Positions 10,421-22,103 of a stretch of DNA of 64,000 bases are shown here, one piece after another. The DNA is from Mixophyes australis. Lineage: Eukaryota > Chordata > Amphibia > Anura > Limnodynastidae. The notes under the pieces were generated by a model. The model made no database searches. It had not been told where the DNA came from and saw only the letters and a program-made list of their open reading frames with translations. The position numbers and the translations under genes are program-made. The DNA is taken from contig JAVHZZ010000008.1 of assembly GCA_036250195.1 (NCBI GenBank), forward strand, positions 6,927,434 to 6,991,433, given 5' to 3'. The number at the start of each line of letters is the position of its first letter. Position 1 is the first letter of the stretch.

Positions 10421-11322
10421 CAGTATGTAAACAAATGTGAAAAGAAAAATCATTGTACCAAATGTGACCATACTTATTTGCATTTTTACTTGATTTTAAA
10501 TTGCGTTATGCTACAGGGCATTATTTTGATTATGCCTTTTCCTACGTTAGTGCGTCTGATGTGCGTAGATGCCACGGAAAACGTAAATCTCAATGGGAGT
10601 GAATTGTAAACACAATGAGATGTGGTTAAGTTACATTTACATGTGAATTTCGGTCTACGTTATGCTATTCAGTGTGTTTTCACTCACTTTGTTGCTAGCA
10701 TTTTTAATGCAATGCAATACCAGTGGGTCTGATACCTTAGACCCAAAGACACACTTCAATGGACGTAGCAGAATCGATGATCGAGTCAGGGCGTCACAGG
10801 GGTGGGGGACACATTGGCGTGATTTGGAGAATCACACCTCCCGCCTGCTCATGCCACTTGAGAATATAAAAGTTGGTAAAGATGCCCAGAGACCTCTCCC
10901 CACAGTCGCTGCCTTTCCATACTCTAATATCAACTTAGATGTTACACCCGGTCTTATTGTATGTGTACACACGGATGATACATACAGATGCAATGTCACG
11001 TGATGACGTGTGAGCGCACCCGCTTGTCTGGAATGTTGCTCTCGGGCGCTGCACTTCTGGCAGCTGTGTACCCCACTGCGCCAAACTCCTCCCATTGGCT
11101 GGTGCAAATATCTGCCTCTACGTGTACAGCGCCATCTGCACTTTGGCAGAAATCTAGGCGCATCGGTGCAAATTGTTTTGCAGATTGCAAAAAAGGCCGG
11201 CACACATAGACGCAGATGGTGATGATGGCTTGTCAGAAATCAGGTGCAAAAGCCGCTGATTCGGGAGCAGACAGGTCTTTATACAGGCGGAAATTTACTC
11301 CAATGTTGCGAAAAACTGCATC
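10421..11322. other. Unassigned sequence, locally GC-richer
   Basis: No recognised gene. Overlapping short frames on both strands between 10830 and 11220 reflect higher GC content, not a protein family I know. It may hold undefined old repeats. Confidence 0.35.
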
Positions 11323-11489
11323 AGCCACAGCAGGGGCAGACCGGTCCCTTAGTGGGTCAGCTCCGGTGGAGTCACTGGGCCACCTGTAATTTGTTTTTCC
11401 ATTAAAATGTTCCTAATAGGCTGCTGAGCCGAGTCCCACCCCTTTCCTCCCCCCCCAGCTACACTTCCCAGCCAGCCCCTGAGCCCCAG
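11323..11489 (+). mobile_element. Short hAT-type element, family K copy 1
   Basis: The element proper is 11331-11481, starting CAGGGGCAG and ending CAGCCCCTG. It is flanked by AGCCACAG (11323-11330) and AGCCCCAG (11482-11489), an 8-bp target duplication with one mismatch. The internal words CACTGGGCCACCT and CCTAATAGGCTGCTGAGCCG recur at 44691-44876 and, in reverse, at 47886-48058. No transposase. Confidence 0.82.
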
Positions 11490-11767
11490 AGTGTGATGGC
11501 CCTCAAACTGTGAAACAACCAGCGTTCTAAATCCTATTGCAATGCCAGTCAAATAAATAGAAGTTACATTCTGCACAAAAAATAATGTCCTCCATATGAC
11601 CCGGGAAAAATCTCATCAACATCTGTTGATAAATATAGGTCAATGCGTCCAAACTAGCAGCAAAAATTACTGAAGTTTCCATGAATGAAGGAAAATTTGA
11701 CTGTTAGAAATAATGTTACCAAACTAACCAAGCGGCGTTTAATGTTCATTTGCCATTTTACTAACTC

Positions 11768-12035
11768 TATGGGGGGTATTCAATTGTTTCTTTTAACGCG
11801 CTAAAACAAAAAAAAACAAGCGCTCTAAAAATATTACCGTTAATACGGTAATTACTCGCTAAATTTCATCTCGCAGCTCCCTGAGCAGCGAGCTGAAATT
11901 CAGCCCGCTGGCAGCGAGTAAGTACCGTATTAACTGTTTACGCGCGCAAAATTACCGTATAATATGAAGTTTTTTTCGAGCGCTCGTTTTTTTTTGTTTT
12001 AGCGCGTTAAAAGAAACAATTGAATACCCCCCTAT
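11768..12035. mobile_element. Palindromic MITE, family D copy 2
   Basis: The element 11771-12032 begins GGGGGGTATTCAATTG and ends CAATTGAATACCCCCC, with TAT on both sides (11768-11770, 12033-12035). The arms carry TTTTAACGCGCTAAAAC and its complement, and TACCGTTAATACGGTAATTA-like inner arms. It is the longest copy of the family, with no coding capacity. Confidence 0.92.
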
Positions 12036-12989
12036 GCATTTATATAGGAAATTAATCTATCTAGAATATCAATATTTTATATTTAACAGATTTTTTTTAT
12101 TTATTTGAATATATAATAATATTATAATCTATCTCTTAAATGTTTAGGATAGCTAACCATTCTTTATTTTGTGCTTTCTTATATATATATTTATTCATTA
12201 AATTATATTTAGATACTTGTACAAGTGTTATATTCACATTATTACTTTTCTATTTATCTATTAAAAATTGTATGAAGAACTATGGGGGGTATATACTAAG
12301 ACAATACACCTCTCAGTTGCTTTGCGAGGTCATCTGCTGGGGGCGTGACTAGAGGAGGGTGAGGGGGCGGAGCTACGGCCACTTTTTGTACAGCAGTAGA
12401 GCTCTGATTAATGTTGCCCTCACGTAAGAACATTTTTTCTTTTGTGACCATATCGGTAAAAATCACTTTCGTGAATTCCAACACAAGTGTCAAAAATATT
12501 CATCATTGCTACAGAAGAATAATGGATTTTTTCCATTACACTGTCAGTCACATTAGCTCATACTCTAAGGCAATGTCTCAGAGTGCATTGGATAACACAA
12601 CACAAAGAAGCAGACTGTACATCTGCAGTAATACTCTCTTTTCACTGTTTGACACTCAAAGGGTAGAACGCTCTATAATTTAATCATAGGTAGCACCATA
12701 TACTTATTTCTGCCTAACGCTGCTCGCAGAAGGTGCACAAGGAATGATTTGTATTCCGGTTGGATCTACTGATCAGGTCGTATTGACAAGCTGCTTTATT
12801 TGTGGAATGTTACAAACACAAATCATATATTTATGACCTGCATGTTCTATATGACCCTGTACCAGGAACTGACAAGAAGGAAATCAAGTGGATACATCGC
12901 AGATAATGGCCCCGGATGCTAGAATAAGGAAACATTTACATTCTCATTCCAGGTTTCAAAGCCCTACAACAGCGAAAGCAGGGAAGATG
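12036..12989. other. Unassigned sequence with a MITE-like scrap
   Basis: AT-rich. Around 12287-12380, GGGGGGTATATACTAAG and a GC-rich stretch resemble one end of another MITE, but no partner end is clear. No supported gene. Confidence 0.35.
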
Positions 12990-13153
12990 TATTAAAGCAG
13001 GCCTGTCCAACCTGCAGCCCTCCAGGTGTTGTGAAACTACAAGCCCCAGCATGCTTTGCCGGGAGACTACCAGTTGATAGCTGGAAGGGCATGCTGGGAC
13101 TTGTAGTTTCACAACACCTGGAGGGCCGCAGGTTGGACAGGCCTGTATTAAAG
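12990..13153. mobile_element. hAT-type palindromic MITE, family F
   Basis: The element 12998-13145 (148 bp) has termini CAGGCCTGTCCAACCTGC and GCAGGTTGGACAGGCCTG, and is flanked by an exact 8-bp duplication TATTAAAG (12990-12997, 13146-13153). The arms fold into one long hairpin. Each arm carries a motif like ACTACAAGCCCCAGCATGC or its reverse, similar to the ZNF143/Staf site. The 8-bp target duplication and CAG ends are hAT features. Confidence 0.93.
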
Positions 13154-14509
13154 TATCCAACAGGCAATTTAAAATGCTTATTTTGTGCAATTATCAAAGT
13201 AAGAACCACAAGCAAAACGTAATTCCAGTTTCGTGACCTGGCATCCATACAAATGTTGTGACTGTATCAAGAGGCGGTTTGCAAGACTGTAATCATCATT
13301 CACAAGAAAGCTCCAAGCCAAGAGAACGCATACAGATAGCCAATTGATGGTGTTTTTTTGAAGTGTCATAATAAACCGGACTTTGATACACCTTACCCAA
13401 GGTTGGCCATCTCATCTTTGGAGGAATCCCGTCTTGGGCTCTTTTCACCTCGTGCCTCAAAACCGTGAATCAAACATTTCTATGTCGTATAGTATTGTGG
13501 AAGCACAATGCAAAAACTGGTCTCTATGTGAGCAACCAGACTCTGGGACCACGGCAGTTAATAGACACAGTGTGCTCTGTATATATATGACAGCATTGTG
13601 CACATTTTATAACGTATCCTACAAGAGCAAGCTTATTAGACTGCTAGCAGCATAGGGGAATTTACCAGATGAGCAATTAATATTCTTTGACAGTTGCAGG
13701 GTCAAGGCCAGGCAATCTAATTAGGGTTCTCTATTTGTATTTCATTGTGCAGTTAAAGGCAAATATTTGAGTATGAAAATAACTCACATTTTCACAGCAC
13801 TTTGATGCCATTTAAGAAGTAAATAAAAGTGAGTAACAAAGAGTGTTTTAAAAGTATGGCTGTATATAGCGCTGTTGTTGCCAATGGTATTATGAATTGT
13901 TACGCTCTAATTCCGTAAGTCTGTATCCTATTTGGGTTGTTTTTTTGGGGGGTAGGGAGGGAGGGTTAGAGTGAAACATAGGTGGTTCATAAAAGCAAAG
14001 TATAGAAAAAATAAAATTAAAAGGATTAATAGTCACTACGGTTAACATAAAACAATTTCTATGCTGTCCCCGGAAAAGTGCTATAAGCAAGTTGCACGAT
14101 TGCCCGCATCAGCTCCAAATCATTCACAAGCAGCCCAGGGACTGTATGAATAGGGTCCGCAGTATCTCAAATCTAAAACAAAAATCATCTCTGGCGGATT
14201 CGCGAGATGAGATTTTATAATGTGGCGTTGTGAGCAAACCTAACTACTTTATCAATACCTAATGTTTAAAATTATAATGTAATTGTAGCAGAGAGCAAGA
14301 GATCACCCCCCTGGCCCTGGGACGCTAGTCATAGAATAAGTAGATTAATTGGGCAGCTTGGTTAGAGCATACACCATCTGTGACATCAAGTCTGAAGCTG
14401 GGAAGCCTGGATCGATTCCTGTCCTTTTTGTGACCTTTGCCTCTGAGCCGCAGGCATCACAAACCTTGGAGAGGAACGATTGGAAAACAGGTAGGAATCC
14501 TACTTCATC
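13154..14509. other. Unassigned sequence
   Basis: No supported gene. A G-rich run GGGGGGTAGGGAGGGAGGG near 13947-13965 could form a quadruplex. The rest is unremarkable AT-rich DNA. Confidence 0.4.
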
Positions 14510-15088
14510 CCTTAGGCCAGTGGTCAGGGAACAGGGGTAAATTACCCCAAATGGGGTAAAAATGAATTTCCTGGGGGTAATGCTGCCGATTCACATGCTG
14601 TCAGTTGGATTGTAGACCCTTTTAAATGTGAAATTGCTGTTGTACCAGAAGAGCCTCCAGGGTTGGCAGAGGCACTTCTTGAGCTGCGATGCAATAATGA
14701 AGCACGTATTGCATTTGAAAACAAAGCAGATCTGTCATATTTTTGGAACAACCTACCTTTGCGAACAAGGATTTTCCACACTAACGAACATAAATACCAA
14801 AGCAGAGAAATCGATTGGACGCTGAAGACTGTATCCAAATTGCTCTGACATCAAAATACCCCAATATTGATGCTCTGGTATCAAAAATGAAGCAACATCA
14901 TTTCTCCAAAACCTGAAGTTTTGAAGTTGAAGCTTTCAAAGAAATTTTGAATAGATTCAATAAAATTTTGAATTCCAATAATTAATAACATATGATTTTC
15001 CTTCCTTTCAAATCAAGGGGTAACGTCGGCGTATCTAAATATATTTGGGGGTAAAAGGTAAAAAAGTTCCCTGACCCCTGCCTTAGGC
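14510..15088 (+). mobile_element. hAT transposon with internal transposase remnant
   Basis: The element proper is 14518-15080 (563 bp). It starts CAGTGGTCAGGGAAC and ends GTTCCCTGACCCCTG, an inverted pair with one mismatch over 15 bases. The flanks are an exact 8-bp duplication CCTTAGGC (14510-14517, 15081-15088). The body carries the last part of a hAT transposase in pieces (separate entry). It is an internally deleted, non-autonomous copy whose parent encoded a ZBED5/FAM200-like transposase. Confidence 0.93.
14579..14916 (+). pseudogene. hAT transposase C-terminus, three-frame remnant
   Basis: Three consecutive frames together cover the C-terminal dimerisation region. The first (about 14579-14752) includes WIVDPFKCEIAVVPEEPPG and ends near SYFWNN. 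The second, from 14754, reads YLCEQGFSTLTNI, matching the hAT LCE-x-x-FS signature. The third (14821-14916) reads AEDCIQIALTSKYPNIDALV and ends at TGA. About 20 residues normally between the W and the LCE motif are missing, and two frameshifts separate the pieces. The family match (ZBED5, FAM200 and SCAN-domain hAT-derived proteins) is by remembered motif. Not a working gene. Confidence 0.82.
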
Positions 15089-16108
15089 GTAAATAGAAAG
15101 TGGGGAGAACGACTGACTTTTGACAACATGAAATGTTCTCCTCTTCTTTTTATTCTCCAACACAGTAGGCTTTGTCTTCTAACGCAAATCCCAGCAGTGG
15201 ATCTCTGCAAGTATCTAAAGAGGCTTCCACAGAACTCACTCTTCTCCTCATTGAGAAATAACTCTATTCAGCGGATTTAATCCTTAAGCTCTCAACCATA
15301 ATAGAATGGCAGCAATCTCAACAAATTTCTTCTCTAAACCCAGGCACAGATGTAACGTACTCACTAGACATAGCTTTAAGTTATGACTCAGCGCAGGAAA
15401 TTTACGAATGCATTCTGCAGAGGGGAAGTTCCTAAATAAAGTTTTGCCACAACATCAGTGACTCTTCAGTCGGGTGAATTAAGTTCTATTTTACAATGTG
15501 TCTCTTTTACTGACAGTTACACCAGTGGCAGCCATTTTTCTGGAGACCAAAATGCACTGTAGCCTATGTAAAAAAAAGTTCACCCGCTGTGGCTTCTGCA
15601 TTGCAGACAAATGTGATAGTGACAATTTATCACCGAGCGGCAAGATAGACTGAGAAGTCTTGGTATAACACCGTCGTGTACCGCCCCACTTCCACCACTG
15701 CCCTTAGTCCGTTGTTTTATGAGAGCATTATCACAATATAACAGAAACGAGAGCTTGGATATATTATAAATGGATTATGTGTAAGAAAAGAAAAACAATG
15801 GCAACTTTACTGTATAAGAATATTGTATACATTCATCCCTTAAAAGTTACATTACAAAAATAAATTTTTACTTCTATTTTACATTTTTAATCCCAAAATA
15901 CCTAATGCTGCATAGGAATTAGAGTGGATTTATGGCTCGTGGGTGCAATTGATTTGATTTAACAATGGTGCATCATGAAACTGCAATAAGTACAAAGTAG
16001 GCGAGCAGTATTTTATGTGTTTCTCACATGCTTGTGCGAGCCACTAGAATTTCTTAGTGAAAGTAGCCGAATGTGATACATCATATGCCGAACCCTCTTC
16101 ATTTCAGT
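15089..16108. other. Unassigned sequence
   Basis: No recognised gene or repeat. Confidence 0.4.
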
Positions 16109-16635
16109 GGTAGTCAGTTTCACGATACAGACTACCCAGACACAGAACAGAACAACATGAGGATTCCAAATGAAGACTACACCGTCTTGTGAAAAAACAT
16201 ACTTAGCGGAATGCAGATGACTTCACATCACGACTTCCTGTGTTGCTGGCTGGAGAAAATGACGTCATCACCAACCGCAACTTGGCTTAAAGCGGCGATG
16301 GACGGACCTGCCTGTCATTTATGTAATGTAAGTACTGTTTTAGGGGTTAGGGTTAGGGTTAACCCTAACTCCTAAACCTAATATCCCTAACACCCCTAAG
16401 CCCTAAAAGAGTACTTACTTTACATAAATGACAGGCGGGTCTGTCCATCGCCGCTTTAAGCCAAGTCGCGTTTGCTCATGACGTCATTTTCCGCAGCCGG
16501 CAAAACAGGGAGTCGTGATGTGAAGTCATCTGCATTCCGGTAAGTAGGTTTTTCACAAGACGGCGTAGTCTTCATTCGGAATCCTCATGTTGTTCTGTTC
16601 TGTGTCGGGGTAGTCAGTACCGTTAGTAGGTACTA
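16109..16635. mobile_element. Long palindromic element with telomere-like apex, family I
   Basis: Arms of roughly 240 bp mirror each other: GACACAGAACAGAACAACAT (left) with ATGTTGTTCTGTTCTGTGTC (right), AAGCGGCGATGGACGGACCT with its counterpart, and TGACGTCA in both arms (16260-16267, 16479-16486). The centre (about 16341-16407) holds TTAGGG-type units on the left and CCCTAA-type units on the right. The outermost ends are degraded (GTAGTCAG-like and reverse) and no target duplication is clear. Probably a MITE or foldback element. No ORF. Confidence 0.8.
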
Positions 16636-19289
16636 CAGCCCTTCATTTGTGCAACACAGGTTAGATATTCAGAAAAATCACCATTCTGATGGCAATTAGG
16701 TCCCTTTTTGTGTTAGCCCTGTGAGCTTACAATCCATTGGTTTAATAAGAATCTGACACCAGGGGTTAAGTCATGGATGAACCATAACACTGCACCAGTA
16801 CAGATGCAGCAATAGTAAAATTAGGGTGAGGGTGAGTTAATGTTAAGGACTCTACCCCGTACTCCCGTACAGTGGGCATGGGGTAATGTATCAAAAATAG
16901 AATTAGTACAACATTTTGACCGTGCTGCACTATGGGTCTCAAATCTTAAATTTATTCATTGGCCTTATGTGGATTCCGGGCCGTACGTATCTTATGATTA
17001 TTTTTATTAGAATTTTCAGCTGCTGTGTATGGAATACGATATTATTGTCACTCTTTGTTTACATGGCAAGTGTTCCGTGCCAATGGTGTTTCATTGGGTT
17101 CTTGCCCATGGCACCAAACCAGTCACGTTTTGCTATTTACAAACACTGACCCTAATTGTTCATTTCAAGTGTTACATCAGTACTGAAGCTTCCGATAATT
17201 ACATGTAGTGATTATATAGCACAATATGGAGCTCGGCTATCAATGGGGGACAAAGAATGAAAGAGTCATTTATTAAACAATGCTGAGTATTTTAAATTGA
17301 TTTTTTTTTTTTGCTGCAGTGCATTTTAATGAAAATAATAAACAACTTTTTCTACCTGAATGAAGCGCAGGGTAAATAATTTCACAATTAGAGTAACTAA
17401 AAGCTTTGTTGGAGTTGGAGCGTTGACTGATGATTGACACGAATGCCGCATATGTCGTCCCCTAAATGTTGTCAACAGCAGCGCGATAATCACAGCCAAT
17501 TGTGTCTCTCCGATTCCGCAGGTTGTTTCCCGGCTGCGAGGAATATCGAACGCTCACACTAAAATAGAAGCAGTTTCTTAATGACAAAATTACACACGAA
17601 TGGTAAAAAAAAAGAAGGTTTTCAATTTAAGAGTGTCATCTTTCAGCAGAGATTGTGCTAAGAAGGAAATGATAGCTTCATGCAGCAATCGCTGTTTTCT
17701 GGATAGAATGTTAACTCCTTGGTTTCCAGAGACACTGAACGATCTCCGGCAGGCACATCTGGCAATGAAGTACTTTTTATATGAATATATTAATAGCATA
17801 AGTACAAATTTTACGAGTGACTTATTTCTATGATGCCGTTGTCTGAGCATCATATACCAAATTAAAGGTCTTGGTCCGTAGATTTCTGGAAAAATGTTGG
17901 TGTTGTAATCGGTTGCATCAGTTATTTTGCTAAACGTCCTCCCGCCATTTTCAACAATGCATTACCATTGTCCTCCGGAAAAATGTGACAGTTGACAATA
18001 CACCTGTGCACCTGCTGGTTGCTCTGGAAACTGTGACCGTTAGTGAACTCTCCCTGTGCACCTGCTGGGTGAACTGGAACCTGTGACCTGCTGGGTGGTC
18101 TGGAAACTGTGACAGTTATTTGCAGCCACAGATATCAGTGTGTCTTACGGGGACCATGCCCAGCAACGTAACTTCGATGGAAGGAGTTATATATATATAT
18201 TGTAGTTTATAAAGAAATTCTTTATTTCCTTGAATATAGCGATTGATAATATATTTATTTATTCATTATTCTCCATTGTTAAAATTTCTACATGTAATAT
18301 AGTGTATAAAAAAAAGTTATTGAATGCTGTTAATAAAGTAGTTTAGTCATTACATATCAGTTTAATTTAAGGCGGTTACCGCCGGTTTTCTCTTGAAATA
18401 CATTCACTGCGAGATGAACTCTGTACCTACATAAGTCGGGTCCCAGTTTTGGAGTCAATGATCATCACATGTATAATCCAAGCGACCTATATACCCTAGA
18501 TTTAAGGCTGCACATATCTCAAGATGTATTTTTGCTCATATGCAAACAAGACATCTTTAAATCCAGCTCTAGATCAGGCCCTAGGTGTGAAAATGGGACA
18601 TGACAATATATACCTCCAGCGCTTTATGGCGCCGGGTGTTAGTGTTTTTATGTGAGCAATAACCAGCAAGATTTTGCTGCATGTTAGTGATTCTCCCTAG
18701 AAATCCTCATTAAGGAATACACCCGGCCTTCGCACCAAGCGCGGCTCATCAACGGAATAAGACGTTGAGCCTTTGCATCATATATCTCACGGAAAATGGC
18801 AGATCCACTTAGCCATGATGACCCATTATATTTATTGAAAGATTAATTTTTCCCTTTGTTGCTGCTTACGGTGAGACCGACAGCTGGACTAATGTCCTCC
18901 GTGACTAATGGCAGGCGCTGTGACGGTAAATGGACTCAGAAGATGAATGCAAGACAATGAAAGCAGGACCATTACAAGGAGACAGTGCATCCATCTAACA
19001 GCTGAAAGTGTTCCACCTTTAACCAGGCTGCCACACAGTGTCCCGGCATCGATCTGTCCTGCTCTTAAAGTTACCCCCCTGCCGTGCAGGATTCTAGAAA
19101 ACGTTTGAGTATTCACTGAGAGTCCAGAGCAATTCATTGAGTTTGTGTAGAGGAGATTGTTATGATTGTATCAAAAAGATCATTGAAAGCCTTTGTGTGC
19201 ATGTTGACCCGGAAAATACACGTTGACCTTCTCTTTTTCTTAAACTAATCTCTTTCCTTGTTTAAATGTTATTAATTGACATCCTGACA
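16636..19289. other. Unassigned sequence with a short local duplication
   Basis: No supported gene. Around 18002-18115, CACCTGCTGG and CTGGAAACTGTGAC words repeat two to three times in an imperfect tandem. A short TA run lies near 18190. The rest looks like single-copy AT-rich DNA. Confidence 0.4.
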
Positions 19290-19557
19290 TAGGCTAGGTA
19301 CACACTGTAGAATTTTTCGACACTTCGCTTCTCTACAACGATTGTACCTACGTCTGAATGTCCGACCGGTCGGGCGATTCATGTGTACACTGTACACACA
19401 ATTTACCTTCTCCCCTCTTTGTCTGTTTTACCCAGTTTGTTTATTAGTTTACTGTGTTTGCCCCCAATTGTAAAGCGCTATGGAATATGTTGGCGCTATA
19501 TAAATAAATGATGATGATGATAATTGACTGAAAACCCTCCAGTGTGTACCTAGCCTA
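19290..19557. mobile_element. DNA element with TA target duplication, family H, split by an L2 tail
   Basis: The element 19292-19555 begins GGCTAGGTACACACT and ends AGTGTGTACCTAGCC, a perfect 15-base inverted pair, with TA on both sides (19290-19291, 19556-19557). The TA duplication suggests a Tc1/mariner-type mechanism, although other superfamilies can give similar boundaries. It is interrupted by an L2 3' end at 19407-19521. Confidence 0.82.
19407..19521 (+). mobile_element. L2 LINE 3' end, strongly 5'-truncated
   Basis: Contains CTCTTTGTCTGTTTTACCCA, CCCAATTGTAAAGCGCTATG and TTGGCGCTATATAAATAAAT followed by GATGAT repeats, nearly identical to the last 110 bases of the L2 at the right edge of the window. 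No coding part remains. It inserted into family H, so it is younger than that element. Confidence 0.92.
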
Positions 19558-20701
19558 AGGGAGTAAAAAAACTAAGTACCACACCCAAGTTACTGGAAGT
19601 ATCTTTGCATCTCTGTATGTATAACTTAGTACAACAAACTTTACTTATTTTGGAGATGCCTTAGTGCCAATCATTCCTGTCTACATGGTGAGTCTCCCGA
19701 ATTGTCTTACAGTCCTTCTTAGGGGTAGATCCACTGGTAGCTCTCAATTCACAACAATCCCATTCATAGCGAGGACCTTGTACTGATTATTGAGCTCACC
19801 AGTATGTGTTTGGACAGTGGTAGGAAACGGACGAAATCTACCTGAACAGCACCCAGACCAGAATCAAACCCAAGACCAGAAATGGCAAGAACTGTATCAC
19901 CCAACATTAGCCCAAGTTTGCAAAAGGCACTCAAATAAAAACAAGTATCGACCCTGTACTTCCCAGTACTCCCCCATTGTATTCATGTTTTAATGATAAT
20001 ATATTTTTGTATACTCCTATGAGTAATTTCCTTACTTGAGACTGTTCCCGGATACTGTAAGCATATATCTTAATTTCTAGGCTTTATCTAGTTAGTTTTT
20101 TTGCCAATGGTCGGAGCCTTCTATTTAAACAATAAAAATGACCCCTACAGAAGTCATCTAATATGTATAATACAAATTTAATTAAAACAAAAATACAGGT
20201 GGGTGAAATGTGAAAAGGCGTCGGATTCACGTGGATATAAGCAAAGTCCCCAGCACAGAACTTAAATGGAACTTACACACAATAAACAGATAAAGAGAGA
20301 GATGTTAAGTTGGGTGTTATGATAAATACTGTGTTACTTTCTTACATGTAACTGAATGGTCTCTGATATAAGCCATTCTAGGCTGCCTGCAGTTCATTGA
20401 GAAGTTTTATGTATAGGACGATCCTGAAAGTCTTTGATTTGTGAATGATACCAATGGTTATTTTGTATTATAGAATTCAAAGCTTAGTGTTTCATTAAAC
20501 ATACAGTGCTATGTAGACACATCCACTGTAACTCAAACAGATTTTTGCTTTATGTATCCTGCACTGGAAAAGTGACATTAGAACCTGATACGTGATTTAT
20601 GTTAATATGGAGCTTTACGCCCCATCTCCCATCTTGGTAGTGGGGTCCCCTGTGATCTAGTGAAGACAGGAAGTGGGGCAGCCGCCAGCCGCCCGCATCA
20701 C
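19558..20701. other. Unassigned sequence
   Basis: No supported gene or recognised repeat. Confidence 0.4.
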
Positions 20702-21083
20702 TCTACTGAACATGCACATACAGGAAGCTCGGCTCTCCGCAGGTTCTTCCAGTGACTGTTGAACTGTAAAGACGTGATAACTGGAGCTGCCCCCTTTTTG
20801 TGTTCTCTTACATATATATATATATATATATATAAAGTGGGCACAGAATATATATGAGCAACCTGTTCACCCACAATATGAGCTTACTACCATCTGCATA
20901 TATGAACGCACTATAATAGTTTTAAGTACATTAACAGCATAAGCTTGTCATACTGCCTGTCTGTTGCACTCAGTATCAACTGTGAGCAACTGTATATATG
21001 TATATATCATATGTTACAACAAGTTCTGCAATAAAACCAACAAATTGGTTAAGTCTAAAAGCTTCTTGTGGTTTAACATCTAC
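20702..21083 (+). mobile_element. Probable solo LTR
   Basis: The body 20707-21078 (372 bp) starts TG and ends CA and is flanked by TCTAC on both sides (20702-20706, 21079-21083), as after retroviral or Ty-type integration. Inside are a TATA-like (TA)n run near 20812-20834 and AATAAA at 21030-21035, about 45 bases before the end, as in an LTR. No internal pol sequence adjoins it. The superfamily is undetermined, and the boundaries rest mainly on the 5-bp duplication. Confidence 0.5.
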
Positions 21084-22103
21084 CACCAACGCCGCTGACA
21101 CCTATTATATATAACAGCACAAGTGCCCTGATAATAGGTTTCCTGCCGATAATTTATACAAGTATCAGTACAATTGTGAGCATTGCACCAAGTCTCAATG
21201 TGTAGGGCAGCATCATCCTTGCTTGGAGAACATGCAATAACTACAGAAGTGTAATATTATTACATAGCATCCATGACATTAGTAACACGAACATGTTCTG
21301 TCCTTTAATGGCCCCTTCCTAGCCTGTGAGATACCCAGGGATGACCATTCTGCCCCTCTGCAGTACTGCACATTGTGTAGCTGATGTATGTCTGACAGTG
21401 ATGTGTTTAATTACCAGTCCTGCATCCCTCTGGCCCGTCGCCAAGTGGTGAAATCTTATGCATCATGTTCATTTATCCGGGGCTCATGCAGACAGGTTAC
21501 TAGGTGGCCCAACTCCAAAGTTTGACAGCTGTGGCATTTCTTGTGTAGGGGGACGCTGGGGGAACTGCGCTGGACTGAATCCGTCTCTCTTACAGGTACT
21601 GAACTCCCCGTCAAATCTCATTTGTTCCACACCTGCACTTCCTCACGCTGTTGTCTAGTTAGATTTCACATGAAACAAACACATGCCCTTTATAACGTAC
21701 CCTTCATGTCTGCCTGTGATGAAACACGGGTCACCAAGCGTTAGTTCAGGAACCTGTTTACGTCCTATTTACCACCCGAATTTCTTATCTGCCCGAAGAA
21801 TTTGTTTCAAATATACAATGTATTTATATCTGGATTATATTGTTGCTGATTCTGTTAATGCACTTTATATTTCCATTTTATCTCACTGTTTGCTAGTGTT
21901 GTTTTTTTTTATTTTTACAATTATTTAAGGGCAACAATTAGGACAGTGAGTTAGAAAAGTTCAACAGCATATTTTACATTTGTATTACGACTTAATAAAT
22001 TATATTACTAGAAAATAAAAAAAAAATAACATATTTATTAATCATTCAATTAATCATTCAGACATAGTAATAAGCTCTAGGACTAAGAACTAGAGACTAA
22101 CAT
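21084..22103. other. Unassigned sequence
   Basis: No supported gene. Short frames at 21458-21928 lack recognisable domains. Confidence 0.4.

Noticed and set aside
10130..10609. 159-codon plus-strand frame
   Set aside because: It starts within family B and runs past the element's end into unrelated DNA. Other copies do not keep the frame and no domain is visible.
16341..16407. TTAGGG-like repeats as an interstitial telomere or chromosome-fusion scar
   Set aside because: Only a few imperfect units, placed symmetrically at the apex of a palindromic element, so they are better explained as part of that element.
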